Source: Rhynchonema sp. JSB1_4
Lineage: Eukaryota; Nematoda; Chromadorea; Monhysterida; Xyalidae
DNA length: 64,000 nt
Assembly (NCBI GenBank): GCA_030248065.1
Contig: JASAMV010005045.1
Span: 1 to 64,000, forward strand
Direction: 5' to 3'
A program made the position numbers and the translations under genes. Below, piece after piece: positions 50,018 through 61,800 of the stretch. The first letter of the stretch is position 1. Every line of letters begins with the position of its first letter. The notes under the pieces are model-generated. The model was not told the origin of the DNA, did no database searches, and saw only the letters and a program-made list of their open reading frames with translations.

Positions 50018-50461
50018 CAGTGCTGTGGCTGGGGGGGGGGGGTGGGGGGGTCCCCCCCCCCAATGGTACCCTACCCGCCCCGGCCTGGTACGCTACCCCC
50101 CTACCCGCCCCGCTCTGGTACCCTACCCCCCTACCCGCCCCGCCCTGGTACCCTACCCGCCCCGATTTTTACCCCCAAAATGCCCATTTTTCGGTCAAAA
50201 ATGCCCAAATTTCGACCGAAAACCCTAAAAAGTGCAAAAAATTTCGCGCTGCGCGCGATATATGTACTTTTTAGTACATAAAAACAGGCACGCGAAAAAA
50301 CTTGTGTTGTACCCTACCCGCCCCGAAAAATCTTCCCCCCCCCCCCCCCCCCCCAAACCGGATTTCCCCCCCCCCAGATCCCAGGGACACGACCCCCCCA
50401 CCCGCCCCGATTTTTTCCACCTATGTACCCTACCCGCCCCGCAAAAGTAGCCACAGCACTG
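50018..50461. mobile_element. GGTACCCTACCCGCCCC word element
   Basis: Tips CAGTGCTGTGGCT / AGCCACAGCACTG, perfect 8-bp duplication ATGCGGTA (50010-50017, 50462-50469). About eight (G)TACCCTACCCGCCCC words and a TTTCGCGCTGCGCGCGAT centre. Confidence 0.93.
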
Positions 50462-51099
50462 ATGCGGTACGTAAGTCACCGCCCCGGTTGGTACTGTAGT
50501 AGGTATGGTATAACTTTTGCTCGCTCAAAATGGTTTAAAATCGGTATTTTTCACTCCATATAGGCGAAAAATCGCGCGTGACGCGCGAAATTAGCGCTTA
50601 AGAGTATATTCTCATCAATATGTAGACATAAATTCCCGGACGACTCCCCCCAGCTCGGCCGGTCGGTACTACAGTAGGTAGGTTGATTGCAGGCATGCTT
50701 TTTTGGTACAGTAGGTTGATTGCTGCAAAGCAAAGGCCTGGGTATGTGTAGCTACTGCTTCTTTCTTCAAAACGATGACTGAAAAGATCAAGAACTAGGA
50801 AATGTTATTGCGCGAAGCGCAAAAATTTTGAAAATTTTGGTTCAAAAAAATGGTAATTTCGTTCAAATTTAGGCATACCGGGCCGGACCGGGCCGGGCTG
50901 CTCGGCCCGGCCCGGCCCGGTCCCCCCAAATCTCCGGCCCGGCCCGGCCCGGCCCGGTCGACCAACTCCAAAATCGCGGCCCGGCCCGTTTCCGATCTCT
51001 GTCAGAGCTGTGAGAGACGACAGACCACGCACGAGAGACTACCTTATTCCCTGAAATAGAGCCCCCCAAAATAGAGCCCCCAAAATACACCCCCCTAAA

Positions 51100-51534
51100 C
51101 AGTGGTGTCGTTGGGAAATCAAAAAGTCAGGATACCGGATACCCAAAATCCAAAATTTTCGGATACCGGATACCCAAAATGAAAAATCTCGGATACCAGG
51201 GGGGGGTTGCTCCCTAAAATAAAAAATCTCGGATACCCAGGGGGGGGGTTGTTCAAAAAAGGTCAGTTTTTTTAGAGGAAAATTGAGCAAAATCGGTGTT
51301 GAAAGCGCAAAAAATGGTCATTTGGGGGGCTATGCTTGCGCCAGCAAGCGATTTTGAGCATTTTGGAGGTAAAAATGGGCGATTTTTACGGTTTTCGGAA
51401 AAATTTTAGGGCAGGATACCCCTGGACAAAAAGTCAGGATACCGGATACCCCTGGGTGAAAAAATCAAGATACCGGATACCGGATACTAGGGGGGGGTAA
51501 CCCCCCCCCCTTCCCCCCCCCAACGACACCACTG
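51100..51534. mobile_element. GGATACCGGATACC word element
   Basis: Tips CAGTGGTGTCGTTGGG / CCCAACGACACCACTG, perfect 8-bp duplication CCCCTAAA (51092-51099, 51535-51542). Repeats GGATACCGGATACCC near both ends. Nested inside a GAGCCCCCCAAAATA-type element (about 51045-51595). Confidence 0.93.
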
Positions 51535-51587
51535 CCCCTAAAAGGGGTCAGTGAAAAAATAGAGCCCCCCAAAAATACAGCCCCCCC

Positions 51588-52049
51588 CAATGTAGTACTT
51601 GGTCAGGGTGTTGACGATAGATAGGTTGGGACCCGAAATGTGTTGACGATAGATAGATGACCCAAGTCCGAAATCTGGGGGGGGGGTCGACCCAAACTTG
51701 TTGACGATAGATAGATGGTGGGGGGGTCGCCAAAAATCAAGGTATATTATAGTGCACTAAGCAGGTAATAATGTGTAAATATTAATGAAAATGCACTTGG
51801 ATGTACTAAATCCGCGCGTAGCGCGCGATTTTTTGCCTATTTGGGACAAAAAATACCGATCTTGAGCCATTTTGAGGCAAAAATACCCATTTTGGGGTCG
51901 AAATGTGTTGACGATAGATAGATTGTTCCCAGAATTTGTTGACGATAGATAGATTTGCCCATAAGTGTTGACGATAGATAGATGAAATCAAAAAGTGTTG
52001 ACGATAGATAGATGAATTTGGGGGGGGGGACCCCCCAAGTACTACCCTG
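51588..52049. mobile_element. GTGTTGACGATAGATAGAT word element
   Basis: Ends CAATGTAGTACTTGG and CCAAGTACTACCCTG; flanks are runs of C so the target duplication cannot be judged. Eight GTTGACGATAGATAG words, three at the left and four at the right all in the same orientation, around a centre with CCGCGCGTAGCGCGCGATTT. Confidence 0.85.
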
Positions 52050-52059
52050 CCCCCCCCCA

Positions 52060-52650
52060 ACTTGGAATTCCCCGCTTGTTGGGGGTCGTAAGAGCGTCAC
52101 TGTAAGGCTTGGGGATCGCCCCCAAGTCCCACCTGTCTATTTTTGTGGGAATGAGCAGATTGTTTCACCTCCCCATGTCCGGGACCTGTGTGTCATAATT
52201 GACCAACAAAATTTAAAATTTGAGTCACACACATTGGTAAAATTGTGGCCGACGCCAGCAGAATGGAAAAGACCATCCGCCGTAACTTCCACAGTCGTAA
52301 TCGCGACTTCCTCCGCAAACTCTACTTGGCCTATGTTCGTCCATTACTGGAATTTTCCATGTCCATTTGGTCCCCTCAAAATGTCACTTTGGCTAAAAAC
52401 GTTGAAAAAATTCAACGTAGGTTCACTTATTATTTACCAGGCATGCAGACACTTTCTTACCAACAGCGTTTGCATGCACTAAATTTGGACCCCCTAATTT
52501 ATCGCCGGACCGTGAACGATCTTGTACTCGTGTACAAAGTACAAAGTCGTTCGTGGTCTCCTGCTGGGGTAACCAAGGAATCATTCTTTCCATCGCGTGA
52601 CACCGGCCGCCCAACCCGAGGGCACTACCACAGATTGTGTCGAGTTCATG
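52060..52650 (+). pseudogene. Non-LTR retrotransposon reverse transcriptase, C-terminal fragment, broken
   Basis: Two frames are needed. The first (to about 52240) reads VRDLCVIIDQQ, the second (from about 52250) reads LYLAYVRPLLEFSMSIWSP, KIQRRFTYYLPG and LNLDPLIYRRTVNDLVLVYK. This is the usual end of a Jockey/CR1-type reverse transcriptase (thumb and following region). The catalytic palm is absent, there is a frameshift, and no endonuclease or 3' tail is visible. It is a dead fragment 160 bp upstream of PIGG exon 1. Family assignment is from motif memory only. Confidence 0.8.
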
Positions 52651-52812
52651 GCCTTATATTGGTATTGGCTGCGTGGTATTTATATTGAGTATTGGGTATT
52701 GTACCCACTTAAAATACATGAAAAATCATTATAATCATTGACCGGCAGGCGAGCGACTGAGCATCTGCGCAAAAAACCAATAAATAAATGGATATGCCGT
52801 GCCAATAACATA

Positions 52813-55800
52813 ATGAGAACAAGGAACGTGCAACTGTTGACGATTTTCGCGGCCACGGTGGTGCATTTTTTCTCAATTTACTGTTTCTCGAAAGCATTTT
52901 TTCCGACAATTCGCTCACCCGGCAACACCAGGAAGCAAACTGAAGCAGGTTAGGATGACATAATTTGAATTTGTCTTTGGCGCGGCAACCACTGTAGCGG
53001 CTGGGGTATGGAGGGATTCCCCCAAGGGGTATCTATCTCGAGTCAACCCTCAGGGGCAGTGTAGTTCCTGGGGGGAGGGGGTCCCCCCTCGGGTGCGCTA
53101 TCTCCCCCTCAGGTGGTACACTATCCCCCTATCTCCCCCTCCGGGTACACTATCTCCCCCCAATTTTTGCCTAAAATAGGCATTTTTAAGCCTAAAATGG
53201 GCATTTTTAGGCCCAAAATGTGTGATTTCAGGTCAATGTTGTCAAAAATCGCCAAAATACCCTTTTTATGAAGATTTTTTTTCAAAAAGGGGCAAAAATA
53301 GGTCAAATTTTCTCCCTCAAAAAGTGACTTTTTCCTGAATTTGGGTCTCCCCCCTCTGGGGTACACTATACCCCCTCCGAAAAAAACGGGGGGTCCGCTA
53401 TCTCCCCCTCCAGACCAGGAACTACACTGCTCAGGGGAGAACGTATCTATCTCGAGCCGACCCCAAACATGGTATCTCGATCCAGTAGATTTGTGCTTTT
53501 CAACGGCAAAATGGGTGTTTTTCGACCTTGGAACCCGTAAAAATCGCCCGCTCCGCGCACAAATGCGCAAAAATGGTCGTTTCAGGCCGATTTTCGGCCA
53601 AAATCCCAAAAAGTAGCCATTTTAGGAAAATTTTGCAGTAAAATTGCATGCAAAAAATGGCCTTTTTCGCCTTTTGACGGGCCATAGGGCAGGGGTATCT
53701 TGGCCCTGGGAAGCCTTGGAGGTATCTTGAGTAACTGCGAACCTTCCTCCGGAAACTTCGAGTAAAGCGCTAATTTCGCTCGTGGCGCGCAGTTTTTTTC
53801 GCCTACTTGGAGTGAAAAATAACCGATTTTGTACCATGTTGAGCCAAAAATCGCAACCTACTGTTCCAATCAGGAGGAGGAGGTGATCACACACTGTAGT
53901 GGCTTGGGGGATGAGGGGATTCTGGTTACATTTGGCTCAATTTACTGAATTCAATTCAAGTTTTCTTCAAACGAAATAAACACCAAATGTTAAATTTGGC
54001 TCGAAGCAGTGTAGTTCCCGGTCCGGCGGGGAAATTAGTGTACGACCCTACTTTTTCTGAGGGGAAATTAATGTACCTACCTGGGGGAAGGGGGAAGACA
54101 CAAATTCAGGAAAAAGCCACTTTTTGAGGTGGAAAATTTGGTCTATTTTTGCCCCTTTTGGAAAAAATTCTTCATAAAAATGGTATTTTGGCGACTTTTG
54201 ATGACGTTGACCAAAAAATCACACAATTTAGGCTTAAAATGCCAATTTTAGGCCTAAAAATGCCTATTTTTGGCAAAAATTGGGGAAATTAGTGCACCCG
54301 GAGGTGAAATTAGTGTACTAATGTACCTTGATCGGGGAAATTAGTGTACCTTAGGGGGCCCTCCCCCAGGGAACTACGCTGGCTCGAAGAAAAATTTTTC
54401 ACAAAATTCTTCTCTCATCATCACATCATCAAAACTGATGTCATGAACCTCAAGTCTCGGGTGTTGGCTGTCTGCTGTCGGGTCCCAAAAAACCGACACC
54501 CGACATCTGGAGGCATCTGGACCGACACCCGGACCCGACAGACAGCTGACACTAGGGTTAGAGGTCGGGGGGTACCCGACAGCCGACACCCGACATCTGG
54601 AAGTACCCGACACCCGACATCTGAGAAAAAAGCCGACACCCGACAGTTGCAAAAAACCCGACACCCGACATCTAATTTTTGAAAAAAAAACCGACACCCG
54701 ACACCTGTTTTTGGACCAAAAACAGGCAAATTTTTGCTCATTTGCATCATTAGTGAAATTTTTTGGCTCAAGCTACCGAATTCAAGTATTTTCACACAAA
54801 ATAAACGCCAAAATGTCACATTCTGCGTCTTCGGAAACATTTGGTTCGAAGAAAATTTTCTCTCAAAATTCTTCTCTCAGCAAAACTGATGTTTTGAACC
54901 GTAAGTGTCGGGTCCTAAAAAAACCGACACCCGACATCTGGAGGTACCCGACACCCGACACCTACACTTTTTTGGCACCCGACACCCGACATCTCTCTAA
55001 CCCTAGCTGACACCCGACATCCCTTTAACCTAGTGCGGTGTTAATGAATGGCAAGTGACTGACCAAGCAAGTATAGTTGCAATTTTTCCGGAAAAATATA
55101 TTTACTGAAAAAAAACCGTTTTTTCCCGATATTTTTCCGAGCCAACTTTGGGCCCATCAAAATGGTGTATATTTGGCACATTATGCGCTAAAAATGGTGT
55201 ATGAAAAGGTATCCTGTTCAGAAAGTGCGAATAAAAGCTGTAAAAGGGCTGGAAACACTTGAAAAGGTATGTTTCCGAAATAAAACTAGGTTGTTTCCCA
55301 TAATTTTGACACTTTTGTCAGAAACGTTCAAAATCCACCGCGCAATTTTTGCGGAAAAATATATTTCACTGGAAAAAAAACGGTTTTTTTTACCTTTTTT
55401 ACCCTGAAAAAAACCGTTTTTTCCACCTGCAACTATACAAGCAAGTGCCTAATTTTGTTGACGATCTGTTCACAAGCTGACACAGATGATGGCCACACGG
55501 CTGATTGGCGCGGTCGCGTTGTGTTGGTTGTCGTTGATGCGCTGCGATATGATTTCGTCGCTCGAAACTCGTCCGACGGCCAGCCGAGCATGCCGTTTCT
55601 GTCCGCCCGGTTGCGCGACCATCCGACGACGTCGTTTAGATTCATGGCCCGAACGCAACTGCCGACTGTGACGTTGCCGAGAATTAAGGTGCTCGTTCGA
55701 TGTTTGTTTGATGATTATGTTCAAACATGATTGCTAGGAACTCACACGGACACTGACAGTCAAATCCGCTATGCACCTTTTCTCGCGGTGGCCAGCCACG

Positions 55801-58800
55801 CGGGGGAACCGTCGCCCCTTCCCACATTGTCCTTTTGGGCCAATACTTCAATGTGGTGCCACTTTGGAGCATATTTTGATCATCTGTGCGTTTTTGTTTA
55901 GAAAAACGATTTTTCTGTGTGGCACAAAATGAAAGTTACCTATCGATTGGTTATTTTTTGAATGAGCTTCACGCGCCGTTTGTGTTGTTCGACCGATGAG
56001 CAGGGGGCAAAATGTCACGCCGATGGTCCCGTCTCGAATCTGAAAACTTGTTTTTTTTCAAATTTTTTTTTCTTTCACCTTTGACACCGAACTTAATTCA
56101 TGCATTGTAACATTCTCGTACACTTTTTAAACTTGCAGGCGCTCACGGTCGGTTCAGTGTCCTCATTTCTGGATGTGCTCAACAACTTTGCGTCCTCCGA
56201 GCTCAGCACGGATAATCTGATCGATCGACTACTTGCTCGTCAGCAGCACGTGTTGTTCTACGGTGATGACACGTGGATGAAGTTGTTTCCGAATCGATTT
56301 CTCGCTCGTTCGGAGGGCACCGCGTCCTTCTTCGTGTCTGACTTTTATGAGGTGACATTGTTGCAACTCGTCTTGAGCCTTTTCTGCCTATCTGGTAACT
56401 GGTCACGAGATCGGCATCTTGGGGGTAACCTGCACCAAAACATAAAAACCTGACCTGACAAGAAAGTAAAAGCCGACACCCGACATTTGAAAAAAATGCC
56501 CGACATCGTATTTTTGGACCAAAAACATGGAAAATTTTGCCCAGTTGCCTAACTAATGACAAGTTTTTTCAGCTTCATTCTCTCAATTAGAAGGGGTTTG
56601 AACGAAATGAACACCGAAACAATGTGTTCTGCTCCTTGGTTGAAAACTGGATTGGGGAAGAACAAATATTTTGAGGAAATTTTTTCTCTGAACACTGTGC
56701 TTGAAAGTGTAAACTTCGGGTGTCAAATGTCGGGTGCAACAAAACCCGACATCTGAGAGCACCCGACACGTACACTTTTCTTGGGTGTCGACACCCGACA
56801 TGCCCGATCCCTATCCGCCGGAGTTTGACATGCAAAACATGCTTGTGTTGGTTCCATTTTTTTCGGGGGCAGTTCGCACCAAGGTATTATATTCCAGAGC
56901 TGTAAATAGACCAAACGATAGGTAATTTTAGCCGTTTATACATGTACAAAAAAACTCGGTGCGAATTGCGGCTATGGTTTTGTCGTCAAACCATGTCGAC
57001 AAATAAAGTCGTCGAACAAGAACGAGCAATAATACATGCGCCAAATGAGTGCGAAAATAATACACGTGATTTGATGACAAAATGTGACGGCATTACTATG
57101 AGCCCGAATTGCATTGCACCTAAAAATCGCAGTGAAACATCATTATTCCCGCGAATGCAGGTCGACAACAACATCACACAACATCTGGCGGCTGAATTCG
57201 AATCACATCAATCCGACTGGGATCTGCTCATTCTGCACTACCTCGGCCTCGACCATATTGGTCATGTGCATGGCGCCAGGCATCCGTTGATCGATGAGAA
57301 ATTAAGAGAAATGGATGGCATTATTGCCGATATCTGGCGCAACTGCACCGTCATGGGCAGGATCTACAATGTATGTCTCATGTCCGTTTGGTTTTTTGTC
57401 AATTTAGCTCGAAATGGTAGCTGAGGCAGGGGCGGATCAGCTTTTGCCCAAAATGGAGGTGAATCCAAAAAGTCGTTTTTTATCTAGTGCTTGTTCCTTT
57501 TTTCAAAAGTCATTTTTTTATCTAGTGCTTGTGAAGAATTTCGTTTTAACATCGGATATCATGCAAAATGCGGCCCCGCGTAAGATTTTGGCAGTTTTTG
57601 CGCGCGCGAAAGCCAAATTTCATTACAAATGGCCAATTGGGTGTATCCGACGCGCGAAGCAAGCGCGCGATTTTTGGACTTTTGAACTGTATCAGAGCGA
57701 AAATCTTGCGATTTGGGGTCCTTTCTTCTTCTTCCGAAACGGTGCCCCCCTTCAGGGGCCAAATGGACCAAAGGGGGCACGGCCCCTGTGCCCCCTGGAT
57801 CCGCCCTTGAGCTGAGGACGAAAAATGTATCCGATTTGCGGCCAATGTGTGGTTTGCTGGCATGGTCTCGGGGTCCGGTGGGGTTTGGTCTGGGGTGTAA
57901 AATGGGTTGGGTCATATCTATCGATCATGTAGTTTCTGTGATCTTGTCCAGCGTGCGTAAAACTTGATGATCCCTTGTGAGCTGTGAAAACACGCTTGAC
58001 AACGTCAACAGAAACGACAAAATCGTCTTATCGTCACTTTGCACCCGCGACCCAAACATGCCAGCAAACTGCATACCGGCCTGTATAAAAGGCACAAATT
58101 CAATGACGGCATCAGCGGTCTTTGGTTGACTCAGCGTCTGATCAGGCTATCTTACAATGCTGTATTTCGATGTTTACTAATGCGACGAATTGCGATCAGC
58201 TAATTTAGTTGATATAGCAACTTTTTAAATTCGCTGCCGTGCACTAAAATACGCCAGATTGTTAACGTCAAGTTCTAAACCCGAACGCTGACCACGCGCA
58301 ATTCTGAAACTTTGCGCACAGCTGCCCGGCTGGCTGGGCATGCTGGAAGTGTGTCTGTTGCACGAATGTTTCAAAAGTGGACTTTCGGGTATAGAACTTG
58401 ACATTAACTATGGTGTGTATTGTATTTCCTTGTGCGGCAGCAAATTTAGACATGTATTATATTGCATTTCGCAGGCAATATCGCATCATTCCTGCCATGT
58501 GATAATAGTGGGTGATCATGGCATGACCGAGGCCGGCAGTCACGGCGGTGCATCGTCCGATGAAACGTCTGTGCCTTTGGTGTTGCTCACACATTCACAA
58601 AATGGTGGCGAAAGTGACGCGGACAATTATGCACCATCGACCTATTGGCACGACCATAACGATATTCAGCAAGTCGATCTAGTGCCCACACTGAGCGCTC
58701 TGTTCGACGTTGCACCGCCCCAAGACTGCATTGGCGTACCCTTGTTGCCTGTTCTACAAAGGGTATTCGATGATGACAAATGCACACCGTTGTGTGTGAT

Positions 58801-61800
58801 GCTGGCCAATATGAAACATTTGTTACGCACATTGGGCCATGATGCGGGCACGTGTTTGAGTCAGACTTCACTGGGTGAGTCGGTGGTTTGAATTTATGAG
58901 GGCGCACTACGCCAACACGAGCCCGATGTCGGAGATGGTGATAAAACGAAAAGAAAGAGAAAATCCTCGTGCACCATTTGCATTCTACAACGTGTTGCAC
59001 TTCCCAAATCAGCAGCCACGTCTGAATGTTTCACTCGTCTGTCAGCTCCGAAATCAGGCTCGTGTTGCCGCAGTTGTACTACACAGAACACGATAACACC
59101 TGTGTCAAACGGCCAATGGTACTGTCGTCAACTCAGCAGAAGCAGCCCCAAATGAGCGCGAGAAATAATGCATTGAGTTGATAAGATTTGACCACACTAC
59201 CATAAGCATGTGAAACCATTGTTGCCACAGTTTGCAACAGCTGCACCAAAACTTATTTTTACCAAGACGTTCTGACGCTAAGTAGAAGTGCACTTTGATT
59301 CCGCAATGTTTTTTGAGTTGCTGAATGGAACATGAATTTTGAAACAAGTACAACAGCACATAGATTTTGCTGTGCTCTTTTATCATTCAGATTCGGCTCA
59401 TTTGTCCGACCTGGCGCAGTCGTTCTGCGATTGCGGCAAGCGTCGCGGGAATGCGGACTCTCGTGGTACTCCATCCAACAACTTCAGAGCAACGGATGTA
59501 CAGAAACTGTCCGGTCAGTTGTACATTGTGTGCAAGTTGGTGCAGAAATGTTTACTCGAACAATCGACGGATTACGATCATCATGCACTATTGGCTGCCA
59601 TGGTCGTGGCTTGGACGGTACGTTTGGTGACGGTCTGTTCCCTTTTTTTGGGGGCTTAACAAACTGAAGTTGTCATCATCGCGTTTCGAGTCGCACATTT
59701 GCTTTCTGGAGTGCTGCCCGTTTCATGCCATGTCCATCATGACGAGCCGTATTTGTGAACGGTGACTTACATCGCAGTGGTCAAATCACTTCGTCAACTC
59801 ACATTGTAGAGTCGTCAACTCACGTCATTTCATGGCTGCTGTGAATCGACGAAGTGATTTGACCACTGTACTATTATCCTGAATAACGATGTCCTTTTCG
59901 CAGCTGAGTGTGTGCCTCGTGCGTGTCGTCTACTGCCTGTCGCATCGTCAAACCAATGTAATCAGTCTGTTTATGGTCGTTGGTTGTGTGCTGGTCTGCA
60001 TGGCTGGACTCAGCTCCAGTGCCGTCGAAGAGGAACATCAGGTATCGCCAATGGAAATATTTCTGTGTTTGGACGTTTGTTGAAGGGCAAGTGGTTCATT
60101 GGGAATAGACAGGCTGGATCTGCCTTTGTCGCATGACATATTGTAACGATTAGGGTTACAGATCTGGGGAGTGCCCGACACCGGACATCTGGGCAAAAAA
60201 CAAACACCCGGCGGTATTAAAAATATCCAAAAATAGCCCACACCCGAATTTTTGGACCACAAACGGGCAAAATTTGCTGTTTAGCTTCATCAATGCAAGT
60301 TTTTGGCTCAATTTACGGAATACAAAGGTTTTTTTTTCGAAGAAAAACTTCCCTCAAAATCCGTTTCTCAGCAAAATTAGTGTTTTGAACTCTAACTGTC
60401 GGGTTTCGGCCGTCGGGTTTCGAAAAAAACCGATACCCGATATCTGGAGGTACCGGACACCTGAGATCTGTATATTTTTGGTACCCGGGCGACACCCAAC
60501 ATCGCTCTAACCCGGGTGGAATCAATTTCAACTGAAGTTTTTTATTGGGCAATCTGCGAAATGATGCTGCCACTGCAAACCGAAATTCAGTATAATCGGT
60601 AGCCTTCAAGATTAACATAGCTTTTTTTAGACACTTTTTAGGTGCAATTTGCACCTAAAAAATCAGAATTGCACCTAGAAATGCAGGGTTAGGTGCAAGG
60701 TTGCACCTAAAATTTTGGGCCCTTATTTGCTTAATTTAGCATTTACGTATACAGCATCTTTTAAGGTTGGAAAGCTTAGAAACAAAAAAAATGCGCTGCG
60801 CGGCTTTTCATTCCTTCCAATAAATTCCATCGAAGCATTTGGTCGACATCGACAAAAAATATTGATCTGATTGATTGATTTCGTACACAGTTAGTACCTG
60901 GTGTGCTGGTGATAAGATTCAAAACAAATACATGCTGTACTAGGATCAGTGTAGTTCCTGGTCCGGCGAGGCGGTTAGTGAACCTACCCACTTTGTCGGT
61001 GCGGCGGTTAGTGCACCTCCCTGTGGGGGGAACGAGGGGGGAAGACCAAAATTCAGGAAAAAGTCCTTCTTTGAGAAACTTCTTTAAAAAATTTGACCTA
61101 TTTTTGCCCTTTTTTGGAAAAAAATTCTCCATAAATAGGGTATTTTGGCGACTTTTGACTACATTGACCTGAAAATTACCCATTTTAGGCCTAAAATGCC
61201 CATCTTGGGCTAAAAATGCCTATTTTAGGCAAAAATTGCGGCGGTTAGTGTACCTGGAGCGGCGGTTAGTGTACCGTACCTTAGGACGGGACCCCCTCCC
61301 CCCAGGCACTACACTGACCAGAACTAGAGCAGAGCATGACAACAGTATTAGATACCCACACAGTAAATGAACAGCGAAAGTAATTGATTCGTACGTGACC
61401 CCCAAATGTGGACATGGTGACATGAAAATTTTACTGTTTCGTTTTCTTCTCAATCGGTGCTCAATAATGAAACTGGTACAGAATGTGCTACAAAATGTTG
61501 AACTTTCCCTGAAAAGTTTGCTTTTGCTAAAGGAAAAGGCATTCATTGCGTTACAACTTTATTGAACTTCCAAAAGCACGCAAATAGCATTGAACACACA
61601 ACCTGGCAAAAAAGTCTAAAATTGGCATTTTTGTCCAAAATAGGGGTTGCACCTACTTTGGCCAGCTTGCACCTAAAAATTGGGGGGTTGCACCTAAGTT
61701 GCACCTAGTGAATTTTGGAAAAAAAAACCCTGAAGATTAAGAAACTCAGTCTACGAACATAGACCAACTGACTCAGCAAGTTCGCCATCAACAAAGTAAC

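Larger units (their letters stand above)
49122..51001. mobile_element. CGGCCCGGCC word element (interrupted)
   Basis: Ends TAGAGATCGGAAACGGGCC / GGCCCGTTTCCGATCTCTG, flanked by TCAGAGGT and TCAGAGCT (one mismatch in eight). Both arms are runs of CGGCCCGGCC words. It contains the complete element 49165-49742 and, in its middle (about 49950-50760), a GTACAGTAGGTTGATTG word element that itself contains 50018-50461. Confidence 0.85.

Noticed and set aside
52012..52688. Intact retrotransposon ORF
   Set aside because: Only the C-terminal part of a reverse transcriptase is present, in two frames, with no catalytic region.
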